Positions 9,288-19,293 of a DNA stretch of 64,000 nt are shown piece after piece. Source of the DNA: Paenibacillus sp. OVF10 (GTDB lineage Bacteria > Bacillota > Bacilli > Paenibacillales > Paenibacillaceae); NCBI GenBank assembly GCA_022836915.1, contig CP094668.1, forward strand, positions 3,472,001-3,536,000, given 5' to 3'. Below the pieces are notes generated by a model. The model did not search any database and had not been told where the DNA came from. It saw only the letters and a program-made list of their open reading frames with translations. A program made the translations under genes and the position numbers. Within the stretch, counting starts at the first letter, position 1. Each line of letters opens with the position of its first letter.

Positions 9288-10391
9288 ATGAAACCATTGA
9301 TCGGAGTTATTAACCTTGACCATGAACTTGAAGAATTGAAGGAATTGACATATTTTCGCTGCGGAGCCGCGGTGCCATATGCCGGGCGTTACCGTCTGAT
9401 CGATTTTGTTCTATCCAATATGATGAATGCAGGCATTGAGAGTATTGGTGTATTTGTACGGCGAAAATATCGCTCGTTGATGGACCATCTTGGTGATGGT
9501 AAGCCTTGGGATTTGGATCGCAAACATGGGGGTATGTTTATTTTGCCACCAGACTGGAATGATCCAACAGATACATCACAGGGGGACTTACAGCATTTCC
9601 ATAACAATTTGGACTTTTTCCATAGAGGGGCAGGACAATATGTTGTGCATGCGGGCAGTCGCCATGTGACCAAAGCAGACCTCCAGGATGTCTACAGGTA
9701 TCACATCAGTAAAGGAGCGGACGTTACACTGGTCTGCAAAAAGGTAGATCAGCTGCTGCCTGAGCATGACGCCTGTGTCAAAGTTGACCATGACGGGGAC
9801 GGTAACGTGGTGGACATTCACCAAAGCGCTAATCACCCGAATATATATACAGAAATTTTCATTATGGAAAAAGAATTGTTCTTGCGCCAGGTGCAACGCT
9901 GCATTGATCATGGCGAGAGTCATTTCTTCCGGGATGTGATTCAAAAAAATCCGGATGGATTGAATATCGCTGCGTATGCATATGATGGCTATCACGCAGT
10001 CATCAATTCCATTGACAGTTATTATCGCAACAGTATGGATCTGCTGAACACAGGGCAATATGAACAACTGTTCAAGGAAGATCCGATCCAGACCAAAATT
10101 AAATACGAAGCGCCTGCCAAATACCTGGATACCGCCGATGTTAAACATTCACTTCTCGCGAATGGCTGCATTGTTGGTGGAGAGGTGGAGGACAGCATTC
10201 TGTTCCGTGGTGTACAGGTGGCCAAGGGTGCCAAAATAAAAGGTTCCATCATCATGCAGAAATGTTACATTGGTGAGGGGACGGTCCTTGAGAATGTCAT
10301 TCTCGATAAAGACGTGAGGCTGACCGGAGGACAGACGCTGATCGGTGCCCCGTCGAATCCATACATTTTAGCAAAAAGCACTATTATCTAA
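9288..10391 (+). CDS. glgD: GlgD-type glucose-1-phosphate adenylyltransferase subunit
   Basis: About 367 residues, homologous to GlgC but with the catalytic AGGQGTRL-type loop degenerated (VINLDHELEELKELTYFR), the hallmark of the GlgD regulatory subunit that forms a heterotetramer with GlgC in Bacillota. Family features such as AGRYRLIDFVLSN and WDLDRKHGG are present. I chose ATG 9288, 11 bases after AAGGA; an in-frame GTG lies at 9279. It is co-directional with glgC and glgP. No glgA (synthase) or glgB (branching enzyme) follows in this window. Confidence 0.92.
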   Translation: MKPLIGVINLDHELEELKELTYFRCGAAVPYAGRYRLIDFVLSNMMNAGIESIGVFVRRKYRSLMDHLGDGKPWDLDRKHGGMFILPPDWNDPTDTSQGDLQHFHNNLDFFHRGAGQYVVHAGSRHVTKADLQDVYRYHISKGADVTLVCKKVDQLLPEHDACVKVDHDGDGNVVDIHQSANHPNIYTEIFIMEKELFLRQVQRCIDHGESHFFRDVIQKNPDGLNIAAYAYDGYHAVINSIDSYYRNSMDLLNTGQYEQLFKEDPIQTKIKYEAPAKYLDTADVKHSLLANGCIVGGEVEDSILFRGVQVAKGAKIKGSIIMQKCYIGEGTVLENVILDKDVRLTGGQTLIGAPSNPYILAKSTII

Positions 10392-10433
10392 TCCCCACAC
10401 GTAACCGATATCTTCTATAAATATATAAAATAA

Positions 10434-10706
10434 AAATCCTGTAGGATGGATTTAAGGTTCATACACTTTCGACGCATGAATTGCACCTTCGAAAGTTCTC
10501 ACCAGCATGCAAACGTAGTGGAGGGGACGAAATCGATTCTGAAGAAGCGTAGCGCTCGTCTTTATCACTGTATTTTCACATCTAAATAATAAATTCAAGA
10601 AAATACAGGGGTAACAGCGATCATAAGAACGATTCGTAACCGTAACGGCCACTTTGCAGAGTGCTGAGCAACTGAGTGTGTGAACCACCACCGTCCTGCA
10701 GGATTT
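10434..10706 (+). ncRNA. Highly folded intergenic element, glgP leader candidate
   Basis: The glgD-glgP gap is bounded by two long complementary arms (10434-10466 and 10676-10706). Inside are further hairpins: CTTTCGA with TCGAAAG (10466-10495), GACGA with TCGTC around 10528-10562, and a ten-base stem CTGTATTTTC with GAAAATACAG around 10568-10609. The right outer arm ends four bases before the glgP ribosome site GGGAGG. No frame of any length with a ribosome site is inside. Either a structured regulatory RNA acting on glgP or a copy of a dispersed folded repeat; T-box, TPP and other riboswitch signatures are not recognisable. Confidence 0.45.
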
Positions 10707-10724
10707 CCCGGGAGGAACCTACTT

Positions 10725-13157
10725 TTGTTTGACAACAAGGAAACGTTCAAGAGTATATTTACACGGAATCTGGTCAGCAAATTGGGCAAACCGATTGAAG
10801 AAGCAACACAGGAAGACGTGTACCACGTACTGGGAAGCATGATTCGTGAATATGCAGGCCAGGATTGGGCAGCGTCGAATCAGGGGTTCAAGCAGCGCCA
10901 GGATAAACAGGTCTATTACTTCTCGCTGGAATTCCTGATTGGACGTCTGCTCGGCAACAATCTGCTGAATGTAAATGAATTGGAATTGGTGCGTGACAGT
11001 CTGGCTGATCTGGGTTTCTCCTTGGAAGAGGTGGAAGAACAGGAGGCGGATGCAGGACTCGGTAACGGAGGTCTGGGACGACTCGCTGCCTGTTTCCTGG
11101 ATTCACTCGCATCACTCCGATATGCAGGACATGGTTGCGGCATTCGTTATAAATACGGGTTGTTTGAGCAAAAAATCATCAATGGTAATCAGGTAGAGTT
11201 ACCCGACAATTGGCTGGATAAGGGCAATGAATGGGAAGTCCGCCGTCCAGACAAAAAGGTGGAAGTACAGTTCTGGGGCCGGGTAGAAGCTCACGAACAG
11301 GATGGAGAATATCAGTTTGTTACAAAAGATGCCGAATCGGTCGTCGCCATTCCTTATGACGTGCCTGTCATTGGTTATGGTCAAACCCATGTAAATACAT
11401 TGCGACTCTGGAGTGCCGAGCCAAAGCGCGAGACTTCACTTGACACCCCTTCGAACTACTACGGCTATCTGGATTATAGTCGTTCGGTTGAATCAATCTC
11501 GGAATTCCTGTATCCGGATGATTCCCAGTACGAAGGAAAGCTGCTGCGATTGAAGCAGCAGTACTTCATGTGTTCAGCAGGTGTACAGAGCGCCTTGCGT
11601 ACGTTCAACAAGCTGGAGCTACCGTATGATCGTTTGCCTGATAAAGTGGCCTTCCACATTAATGACACGCATCCAACCTTGGTTATTCCAGAACTGATGC
11701 GCATCCTGATTGATGTGAAGGGGTATGGCTGGGATGAAGCATGGGATATTACAACCCGTACTGTATCGTATACCAATCATACAACGCTTAGTGAGGCGCT
11801 TGAAAAATGGCCTGTATCCATGATCAGCAGGCTGCTGCCACGGATCTACATGATCATTGAAGAGATCAACAAACGCTTTTGTGGCATGCTGCTGGATCGG
11901 TATCCGGGAGATCAGGATCGCATAGGGCATCTGGCGATTGTTGCGAACGATCAGGTACGGATGGCGCATCTGGCGATTGTGGGCAGTCACAGCGTGAATG
12001 GTGTTGCTGCATTGCATACCGAGATTTTGAAAGAGCGCGAGATGGCTCCGTTCTATGCGCTGTATCCAGAGCGTTTCAATAACAAAACGAATGGTATTAC
12101 CCATCGCCGCTGGTTGATGCATGCCAATCCGAAACTGTCGGATCTGATTACGGATACAATCGGTAACGAATGGATAACAGAGCCGGGTAAGCTGGATCAA
12201 CTGGCAGGCTTTTCGGATAATGCATCATTCCAAGAGCAGTTCCGTTCAATTAAGCGGCACAACAAAGAGCGGCTTGCTGCGTATATTCTGGATCATACCG
12301 GGACAGCAGTGAATCCGGATTCCATCTTTGATGTACAGGTGAAGAGGCTGCACGGGTATAAACGTCAGCTGTTGAACATTCTGCATGTCATGCATCTGTA
12401 TAACCGGCTTAAGAATGATGCTTCGTTTGATATGGTGCCACGTACCTTCATCTTTGGTGCCAAGGCGGCGCCGAGTTATTATTTTGCCAAGAAAATTATT
12501 AAGCTGATCAACACCGTGGCTGACACAGTGAATCGGGATGCGGCCGTAAATGACCGCTTGAAGGTATTTTTCCTCGAAAACTATTCCGTCTCTCTTGCAG
12601 AGAAGATCATTCCCGCTGCGGATGTTAGTGAACAGATCTCAACCGCAGGCAAGGAAGCTTCCGGTACGGGCAACATGAAATTTATGATGAACGGTGCTTT
12701 AACGATTGGCACGATGGATGGAGCCAACGTGGAGATGGCGGAGCAGGTCGGAGAAGAAAATATGTTCATTTATGGTCTGCGTGCAGACGAAGTGCTTGAG
12801 TACTATCGTTCTGGCAGCTATCGTCCGAATGAGATTGTGCAGCACGATGAACGCATTCGCGAGGTCGTAGAGCAATTAGTGCATCCAGGTGCATTCTGTT
12901 ATCGTGACGGGGAGTTCTGGGATATTTATGACTCCTTGCTGGCCCATGGTGACGAATACTTTGTCTTGCGTGATTTTGCTGCTTATGCAGATGCGCATGC
13001 TGCGATTGACCAAGCGTATCGGGATATTCCGGGCTGGACTCGGAAAGCGATATTAAACACGGCACATTCCGGCATATTCTCCAGTGATCGTACCATTAGT
13101 GAGTATGCGACAGATATCTGGGGTATTCATCCCGTTTCCGGGAACTGGAAAGGTTAA
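10725..13157 (+). CDS. glgP: Glycogen/maltodextrin phosphorylase
   Basis: 810 residues from a TTG start at 10725, chosen because GGAGG ends nine bases before it and the family N-terminus (FDNKETFK) begins there; upstream in-frame codons belong to the folded element. GT35 family: releases glucose-1-phosphate from alpha-1,4-glucan ends. The pyridoxal-phosphate site EASGTGNMKFMMNGA has the Schiff-base Lys at residue 652, and the active-site segments EADAGLGNGGLGRLAACF and HINDTHPTL are intact. Third gene of the glg group; a large terminator follows. Confidence 0.95.
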   Translation: MFDNKETFKSIFTRNLVSKLGKPIEEATQEDVYHVLGSMIREYAGQDWAASNQGFKQRQDKQVYYFSLEFLIGRLLGNNLLNVNELELVRDSLADLGFSLEEVEEQEADAGLGNGGLGRLAACFLDSLASLRYAGHGCGIRYKYGLFEQKIINGNQVELPDNWLDKGNEWEVRRPDKKVEVQFWGRVEAHEQDGEYQFVTKDAESVVAIPYDVPVIGYGQTHVNTLRLWSAEPKRETSLDTPSNYYGYLDYSRSVESISEFLYPDDSQYEGKLLRLKQQYFMCSAGVQSALRTFNKLELPYDRLPDKVAFHINDTHPTLVIPELMRILIDVKGYGWDEAWDITTRTVSYTNHTTLSEALEKWPVSMISRLLPRIYMIIEEINKRFCGMLLDRYPGDQDRIGHLAIVANDQVRMAHLAIVGSHSVNGVAALHTEILKEREMAPFYALYPERFNNKTNGITHRRWLMHANPKLSDLITDTIGNEWITEPGKLDQLAGFSDNASFQEQFRSIKRHNKERLAAYILDHTGTAVNPDSIFDVQVKRLHGYKRQLLNILHVMHLYNRLKNDASFDMVPRTFIFGAKAAPSYYFAKKIIKLINTVADTVNRDAAVNDRLKVFFLENYSVSLAEKIIPAADVSEQISTAGKEASGTGNMKFMMNGALTIGTMDGANVEMAEQVGEENMFIYGLRADEVLEYYRSGSYRPNEIVQHDERIREVVEQLVHPGAFCYRDGEFWDIYDSLLAHGDEYFVLRDFAAYADAHAAIDQAYRDIPGWTRKAILNTAHSGIFSSDRTISEYATDIWGIHPVSGNWKG

Positions 13158-13179
13158 GAATAGATTGTTAGACTAACAA

Positions 13180-13259
13180 GTCCCCTTGTTCACAAGAGAC
13201 ATCTCTGCTGGTAAATCAACCAGAGTAGAGAGTATCTCCTTGTAGAACAAGGGGATTTT
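13180..13259 (+). terminator. Large branched terminator after glgP
   Basis: The outer stem TCCCCTTGTTC with GAACAAGGGGA encloses ACAAG/CTTGT and an inner hairpin CTCTGCTGG/CCAGAGTAGAG; TTTTG follows. It is about 75 nt long and fully self-complementary. Confidence 0.75.
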
Positions 13260-13421
13260 GTCATACAGTGTATCATAGTGTCATTCAACTTGAAGATAAG
13301 CGAAACTCGCGTATTTTTCATCATACAAGTTCGCACACAAAATCAAAAAAATGATCTGGATCTCAGTCATACTACATAAGAAATCGTTTGATATTTCGAA
13401 TTAGATAGGGGACGCGGTGTT

Positions 13422-14267
13422 ATGGATCATTACAATCGGATTCAGCTTGCTATTGAGTATCTGGAGCAGCATTTGCAAGAGGATTTTAATATCAGAGAGA
13501 CGTCTGCTGCTGCGAGCTTTTCGGCGTTTCATTTTCAGCGTTTATTCCAGGCGATCACCGGATTCACGGTACTGGAATATGTGCGCAGACGAAGATTAAC
13601 GGAAGCTGCTAGGATGCTGCGGGGCACATCGGAAGGCATATTGGACATCGCAATGAGCTTTGGCTATCAATCTCAGGAGGCATTTACCCGTGCATTTTCA
13701 GCCTACTTTGGAATGACACCCGCGAAGCTGCGCAAGCTGGAAGCGGATCAGTTGTCTCTTCTGAAGATGCAACAGAGCATTGATTTTAATGATTATCGAA
13801 CTTCGCTTGGTGGAACATTCCACATGAACACACCCCGTCTAGTCACATTGGCACCGAACTGGATCATCGGCTATGAATATAAGACCAACCTGAATGACAA
13901 TCAGCATTATGCTGAAATCCCCGGATTTTATCATGATTTTGGCATGGAACAGAGATTCATGGCGATCCCGGAGAGGACACGCCCTGATATGGCTTACGGT
14001 GTGGCCTGTCATTTTGAAGAGGATGGAGCATTTTCTTTTATTGTGGGTGAAGAAAGCAGTGGAGCATCACAGGCACTTGAACCCGGTTTTACTTCGATTG
14101 AAATTCCGGGCGGCTTGTATGCAGAGTTCACCGTGGAAGGCTCTGGGCAGGATATTCGGAAAATGATCTATGGCAGCTGGCTGCCGCAGTCCAACTATGA
14201 ACGGAGGGAAGGGCCGGACTTTGAAGTGACGGATGTCTGGAAATCGACCCTGAACAATTGGACATGA
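13422..14267 (+). CDS. AraC family regulator with GyrI-like effector domain
   Basis: 281 residues. Two helix-turn-helix motifs of AraC type fill residues 1-105 (NIRETSAAASFSAFHFQRLF and ILDIAMSFGYQSQEAFTRAF, ending in the usual FGMTPAKLRK). Residues 125-280 resemble the GyrI-like/BacR small-molecule binding fold (TSIEIPGGLYAEFTVEG), as in Rob and BltR-type activators. Likely a cytosolic activator responding to a hydrophobic or cationic compound. AGGGGA precedes the ATG. No clear partner operon; the VanZ-like gene follows in the same direction. Confidence 0.88.
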   Translation: MDHYNRIQLAIEYLEQHLQEDFNIRETSAAASFSAFHFQRLFQAITGFTVLEYVRRRRLTEAARMLRGTSEGILDIAMSFGYQSQEAFTRAFSAYFGMTPAKLRKLEADQLSLLKMQQSIDFNDYRTSLGGTFHMNTPRLVTLAPNWIIGYEYKTNLNDNQHYAEIPGFYHDFGMEQRFMAIPERTRPDMAYGVACHFEEDGAFSFIVGEESSGASQALEPGFTSIEIPGGLYAEFTVEGSGQDIRKMIYGSWLPQSNYERREGPDFEVTDVWKSTLNNWT

Positions 14268-14290
14268 AGATCTATATCCCGTTAAAATAG

Positions 14291-14317
14291 ACCTTACCGC
14301 TTCGCGGAAAATAAGGT
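14291..14317 (+). terminator. Hairpin between the AraC and VanZ-like genes
   Basis: ACCTTACCGC pairs with GCGG...TAAGGT around TTCG; no T run follows, so it may be an attenuator or processing hairpin rather than a terminator. Confidence 0.4.
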
Positions 14318-14332
14318 CGGAGGATAGATGGA

Positions 14333-14790
14333 ATGAACGAAAAGTCGTGGCTCCACTCCAAGTGGATGCTGACCATTGTTGCTTGCATGGCAGTGCTTTA
14401 CCTACTGATTATGGGCATTTTACTGTTTGTCAGTGGACGAACACCTAGCATGTATTATCAATATAATCTCGTACCCTTCGAGACGATTCGTCCACTTCTG
14501 TTGGAGAGGAGAGGTACAATACAGAGGCCTGGGTCAAGAATTTGTTCGGCAATATTGTATTGTTCATTCCACTGGGCATCTGGATTCCATGGTTGTTTCG
14601 GAGGTGTCGTACGTTCCTGACCTTTACAATTACAGTTGTTTTGCTTCTGCTGGGTGTTGAGGTCACACAATTGATTACACGTGTAGGTTCGTTTGATGTG
14701 GATGACATTATTCTGAACACGATCGGTGCCTGGATAGGTTACGCCGGATTTAAGTTAATCTTATGTTTACGAAGAAGGACTCGGAATTGA
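14333..14790 (+). CDS. VanZ-like membrane protein, frame-interrupted
   Basis: The N-terminal part (MNEKSWLHSKW, one membrane helix, then NLVPFETIRP) and the C-terminal part (FGNIVLFIPLGIWIPW, EVTQLITRVGSFDVDDIILNT) are the two halves of a VanZ-family protein; the second contains the family's conserved E(V/L)xQ and DxDD(I/V) motifs. A single missing base near 14512-14516 separates them. Restored length is about 152 residues with four membrane segments. The family is linked to teicoplanin tolerance in VanA elements but most chromosomal copies have unknown function. Ribosome site GGTCGGAGG precedes ATG 14333. Confidence 0.8.
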
Positions 14791-14824
14791 ACCGCAGATC
14801 GCGGTCCATGACCGGGTCTTTTTG
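14791..14824 (+). terminator. Possible terminator after the VanZ-like gene
   Basis: A short hairpin ACCGC-AGATC-GCGGT is followed by GGTC-CAT-GACC and a T run (TCTTTTT); stems are short. Confidence 0.4.
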
Positions 14825-14894
14825 CATAAGATACCTTTCAAATGTTTACAAGGGAATCATTTCGGATAAAACATATTAACGGCTTATTTATATC

Positions 14895-16624
14895 GTGAGC
14901 AGAGATTATATATTAGACAAAGATGAGAGCGAGGTGGGCGATATCGTTTGGTGGAAAGAGAGTGTGGTATACCAGATTTATCCGAGCAGCTTTAAAGATT
15001 CGGACGGGGATGGATATGGCGACTTGCAGGGAATCTATGAGAAGCTCGATTATTTGGAGAATTTAGGCGTAGATGTGATCTGGCTCTGTCCCATTTACGA
15101 TTCACCAGGACATGATAACGGATATGATATCCGGGATTACTACGGCATTTTACGTAAGTATGGGACGATGGAGGATTTTGATCGATTATTGGCAGAGGCA
15201 CACAAGCGTGGTCTCAAGATCATGATGGACCTGGTACTGAATCATACGTCGGATGAACATGCGTGGTTTGCTGAATCGCGTTCATCAAAGATAAATCCGA
15301 AACGGGATTATTATATTTGGCGTTCAGGCAAAAATGGTCAGGTGCCGAATAACTGGGAGTCCTATTTTGGAGGTTCGGTGTGGAAGCATGATCCCGAGAC
15401 AAATGAGTATTATCTGCATCTGTATTCGGAACAGCAACCGGATCTCAACTGGAACAATGCACAGATGGCAGAAGAGATGTATGAGATGGTGCATTGGTGG
15501 CTGGAAAAAGGGGTCGACGGATTCCGTTTCGATGCAGTAGCGCATATCGCCAAGGCAGAGGGTCTGCCAAGTGCCCACAATCCGGATAATCTGCCGGTGG
15601 TTCCAGCGTATCAGCTCTTTTCCAACCTGGAACAGGTACACTCGATTTTGAAGAAACTGAATAACATGATCCTGAAACCTTACGGACCCATGACGGTTGG
15701 CGAGACTTCCGGACTTGGGCCTGAGCAGGCCTTGGCTTATGTGGGGACGGATCGTGACGAACTTAATATGGTATTCCAGTTTGAGCATATGTTTATCGAT
15801 GCCAAATCCTCCGGAATTGGTAAATGGAACTATAAGGAATGGAAATTGACAGATCTCAAAGAAATCATGAGCCGGTGGCAAACAGTTTTACATGGTAGAG
15901 GCTGGAACGCCAATTATATGGGCAACCATGATCAGCCACGTCCGGTTTCCCGTTTTGGTGATGACGGTAAATATCGGGTGCATTCTGCTCAAATGCTGGC
16001 GACATGGATGCTTACACTCGAAGGGACCCCTACATCTATCAAGGAGAAGAGATCGGCATGACCAATGTCGCTTTTCAGGATATCGAACAATACCGGGACA
16101 TTGAGACCAAAAATTATTACAATCATTACATTGGTCAAGGTAAGTCGAAGCACGAAGTCATGCAGGCGATCTGGCTGAAGAGCCGCGATAATGCCCGCAC
16201 GCCGATGCAATGGGATGAGACGGAACACGCAGGGTTTACCCAGGGGCAGCCGTGGATTCAGGTGAATGATAATTATCCTGAGATTAATGTGGCTGATGCC
16301 GAAAGTGATCCGCAATCCATTTTGCATTATTACCGTAAGTTAATTGCGCTTCGCAAACAACATAAAGTGCTTATCTATGGCGCATATGAGCTGTTACTGC
16401 CGGATGATCCGGATATCTATGCCTATACCCGAACGCTGGAAGATGAGCAGATGCTGGTCATTCTGAATTTCCGTGGCCATGAACCTGAGATGCACTGGCC
16501 GGAAGGCTGGGATTCCGAGCATGCCAAACTGATCATTAGCAACGTAAGCAGACGTTATTCTACCGATGAAGGTGCCATTCAGCTTCAGCCGTATGAGGCA
16601 AGGGTATATCGTAAGCAGCGGTGA
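14895..16624 (+). CDS. GH13 alpha-glucosidase (maltase type), frame-interrupted
   Basis: About 576 residues after one missing base is restored near 16027-16031, which joins TLEGTP to YIYQGEEIG. It has the GH13_31 signatures WWKESVVYQIYPSSF, QPDLNWNN, nucleophile Asp213 in FRFDAVAHI, acid Glu270 in VGETS and NHDQPRPVSR. An Ala follows the nucleophile; in this subfamily Ala or Thr there goes with alpha-1,4 (maltose) preference, while Val goes with alpha-1,6 or trehalose-phosphate substrates, so a maltase is more likely than an oligo-1,6-glucosidase. No signal peptide, so it is cytosolic. The GTG start has no good ribosome site and is uncertain. Confidence 0.85.
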
Positions 16625-16721
16625 CACGGAGGCTAGCGTAATTTTGCGTTGGTGAAGAGCTATGATTTATAATGAATAGTGGTTTCAAAATAATCAAAAC
16701 ATATGTCGGGAGGAATCCAAG

Positions 16722-17414
16722 TTGTTGAATATTACGTTCCACGGTCACTCCAGTGTACAGCTGGGCACAGAAGAAAAGTCTCTGATCATTGATCCCTTCC
16801 TGCGTGGCAACGAGCTTGCCGTCACAAAGCCTGAAGATATTAAGACCGATGTTGTGTTGCTGACACATGCACATATGGATCACATCCTCGATGCTGAGCC
16901 TATTGCCAAAGCGAATAACGCCAAAGTTGTGGCTATTGTGGAATTGGCTACATATATGTCCTGGAAAGGTCTGGATACACTCGGCATGAACATGGGCGGC
17001 ACGGTAGATCTTGGCTTTGCTCAAGCTAAAATGATTCAGGCGTTCCATACTTCCGGGATTGTGCTCGAAGAAGAACAACGGATCATGTATGCAGGTTTGC
17101 CTGCTGGATATATCATTAATATTGGTGGTAAAACGATTTTGCATGCCGGAGACACAAGTCTCTTCGGGGATATGAAAATGATCGGTGATCGCCATGATAT
17201 TGATGTAGCTTTCTTGCCGATCGGTGGACATTTCACCATGGGACCTGAGGATGCGCTACAAGCGGCGGAATGGTTTAATGCCAAACTGACGATTCCGGTT
17301 CATTATGATACATTCCCGGTGATTCGTCAGGATGCGGAACACTTCGTGCAACAACTGGCTGCAAAAGGGTTGGAAGGCCGTGTGCTGGCCCCGGGAGAAT
17401 CTATTACCCTGTGA
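16722..17414 (+). CDS. Metal-dependent hydrolase, UPF0173/YtkL type
   Basis: 230 residues of the metallo-beta-lactamase fold: an early FHGHSS motif, then the metal site THAHMDHI, HTSG, HAGDTSL and the C-terminal PVHYDTFP. This matches the UPF0173 family (B. subtilis YtkL), whose substrate is unknown. The TTG at 16722 lies eight bases after GGGAGG, which supports that start over the adjacent TTG at 16725. Single gene with its own terminator; cytosolic. Confidence 0.9.
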   Translation: MLNITFHGHSSVQLGTEEKSLIIDPFLRGNELAVTKPEDIKTDVVLLTHAHMDHILDAEPIAKANNAKVVAIVELATYMSWKGLDTLGMNMGGTVDLGFAQAKMIQAFHTSGIVLEEEQRIMYAGLPAGYIINIGGKTILHAGDTSLFGDMKMIGDRHDIDVAFLPIGGHFTMGPEDALQAAEWFNAKLTIPVHYDTFPVIRQDAEHFVQQLAAKGLEGRVLAPGESITL

Positions 17415-17457
17415 TGCACATTTAACCCCTGTTCAATAATAAATGGACTTCTGGATA

Positions 17458-17504
17458 AAGACGAATATCACGTCAAGATAACTGACGCGATATTCGTCTT
17501 TTTT
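17458..17504 (+). terminator. Rho-independent terminator of the UPF0173 gene
   Basis: AAGACGAATATC with nested ACGTCA pairs with TGACGC and GATATTCGTCTT, followed by TTTTTT. Confidence 0.9.
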
Positions 17505-17652
17505 CGGTTCCAGGTTCAATTTTCACCGATAGAGTTGGTACAAATGACAAAAACATTGAAATTCCATTGTTGAACTCCCGTTTAGAATGATATAAAAAGT
17601 TACACGGAAACCAAACGGAAATCCGAATTGACCGCAAACAGGGGGAGCGTTC

Positions 17653-19008
17653 ATGTCATTTATGAAATCATTATTTTTTCAAATTATTGTAGCGGTAATC
17701 ATCGGGATTGGTGTAGGCATCCTGTGGCCGGATCTGGGTAGCTTGCTGCAACCGCTCGGAACAGGTTTCATCAAATTGATCAAGATGATCATCGCACCAC
17801 TGATTTTCATGGTCATTGTGACAGGCATTGCGAAGATCGGTGATCTGAAGTCGGTAGGTCGCATTGGACTGAAAGCTATCGTGTGGTTCGAGATTGCAAC
17901 TACAGTGGCGCTGGTACTTGGATTGGGAACAGCCAATCTGCTTCGCCCCGGTGCCGGAATGAACGTGGACCCTTCAACCATAGATGCAAGCGGCATTGAA
18001 GCAAAAACCAATGGTTCCGAGTTACCACATACGGTAGACTTTATTATGAATATTATTCCGACAAGTGTTGTAGATGCCTTTGCACAAAATGCACTTCTGC
18101 AAGTACTGCTCGTGGCATGCTTGTTCGGGGTTGCTCTGGCAGCAACAGAGAGCAAGGCAAAAGAGAATGTACTGACGCTGATTGAGAACTTGCTCAGCAT
18201 TGTGTTCCGCATCATCGGTTATATCATGAAACTCGCGCCAATTGGTGCATTTGGAGCCATGGCTTACACGGTAGGTGCCTATGGGGCTTCCACATTATCG
18301 TCCTTTGGTCTGTTAATTCTGGCCTGTTACGGCGCAGCGCTGCTGTTTCTGGTCATGCTGGCACTGGCTGCCTGGTGGATTACCGGGCTGAATTTCCTGC
18401 AATTTGTGAAGTATACCCGTTCTGAAGTGATGCTGGCGATTGGAACCGGATCATCAGAAGTGGTGATGCCGCGCATGATGGACAAACTAACCAAGGCGGG
18501 TTGTGATCGTGCGGTTGTGGGTCTTGTAGTGCCGACGGGGTACTCGTTTAATCTGGATGGCGCTTCGATCTATTTATCCTTGGCAACGGTTTTTGTTGCT
18601 CAGGCCGTAGGGATTGAACTGACATTGATGCAGCAGATTACAATTTTACTGGTGTTGATGTTAAGTTCCAAAGGCATGGCAGGAGTACCTGGCTCCGCAT
18701 TTCTGGCCCTGTCCGCAACGGCAGTGGCCGTCAATGCTTTTCCGGTAGCAGCGGTTGCTCTGCTGCTTGGTGCAGATCGATTCATGGATACAATGCGTGT
18801 CTTCACAAACCTGATGGGCAACTGTGTTGCAGCATTTGTGGTCGCAAAATGGGAAGGTCTGCTGGATCAAAAGCGAATGCGTGCCGTACTCTCTGGTGAG
18901 ATCAGTGCTGCTGAACTGGAAAGAGAAGAGCAAGCTGCACTATCTCTATTGAAGTTGAATATGCAGGAAAAACAAGGGAAAGCCGTAGTTTCACCGGAGA
19001 TGTCGTAA
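17653..19008 (+). CDS. Dicarboxylate/amino-acid:cation symporter (DAACS family)
   Basis: 451 residues with about eight membrane segments plus the re-entrant loops of the glutamate/dicarboxylate symporter family. Typical motifs: GTGSSEVVMPRMM, PTGYSFNLDGASIY and SSKGMAGVPGSAF. Imports glutamate, aspartate or C4-dicarboxylates with H+ or Na+; which one cannot be decided here. GGGGGAGCG precedes the ATG, and a strong terminator lies 120 bases after the stop, so it is monocistronic. Confidence 0.92.
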   Translation: MSFMKSLFFQIIVAVIIGIGVGILWPDLGSLLQPLGTGFIKLIKMIIAPLIFMVIVTGIAKIGDLKSVGRIGLKAIVWFEIATTVALVLGLGTANLLRPGAGMNVDPSTIDASGIEAKTNGSELPHTVDFIMNIIPTSVVDAFAQNALLQVLLVACLFGVALAATESKAKENVLTLIENLLSIVFRIIGYIMKLAPIGAFGAMAYTVGAYGASTLSSFGLLILACYGAALLFLVMLALAAWWITGLNFLQFVKYTRSEVMLAIGTGSSEVVMPRMMDKLTKAGCDRAVVGLVVPTGYSFNLDGASIYLSLATVFVAQAVGIELTLMQQITILLVLMLSSKGMAGVPGSAFLALSATAVAVNAFPVAAVALLLGADRFMDTMRVFTNLMGNCVAAFVVAKWEGLLDQKRMRAVLSGEISAAELEREEQAALSLLKLNMQEKQGKAVVSPEMS

Positions 19009-19129
19009 GAGGCGTGTCTCCGCTGTGGTGATTAAGTGAAGTGACAGCAACTTAAAAATAACAATCCATTACAACAGTAAAAAGACAGTAAAATACATTT
19101 AAAATGTTCAACCAAGTTCAACCAAATTA

Positions 19130-19172
19130 GACCGTCTGTTGCCCACTCCGATCGTGGGAAGAACAGACGGTT
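19130..19172 (+). terminator. Rho-independent terminator after the symporter gene
   Basis: AGACCGTCTGTT with GCCCAC pairs with GTGGGA and AACAGACGGTTT around TCCGATC; a TTTCTTG tail follows. It isolates the symporter from the trehalose operon. Confidence 0.85.
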
Positions 19173-19293
19173 TCTTGTTGTCCCAATACAGATATCATTG
19201 GGTTCACGAACGCAGGTTCCAAAATAAATGTTACAGAGGAAAGATTTATGGGGAATGTGTAGAAGAGGCGAAGAATATACATATTATAGTTTC

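Noticed and set aside
10434..10706. T-box or known riboswitch before glgP
   Set aside because: No T-box consensus, specifier loop or known riboswitch core is recognisable.
14333..14620. Gene decay of the VanZ-like, GH13, TreA and other split genes
   Set aside because: Each needs only one base to restore a normal full-length protein and flanking codons are conserved, so error is the simpler explanation.
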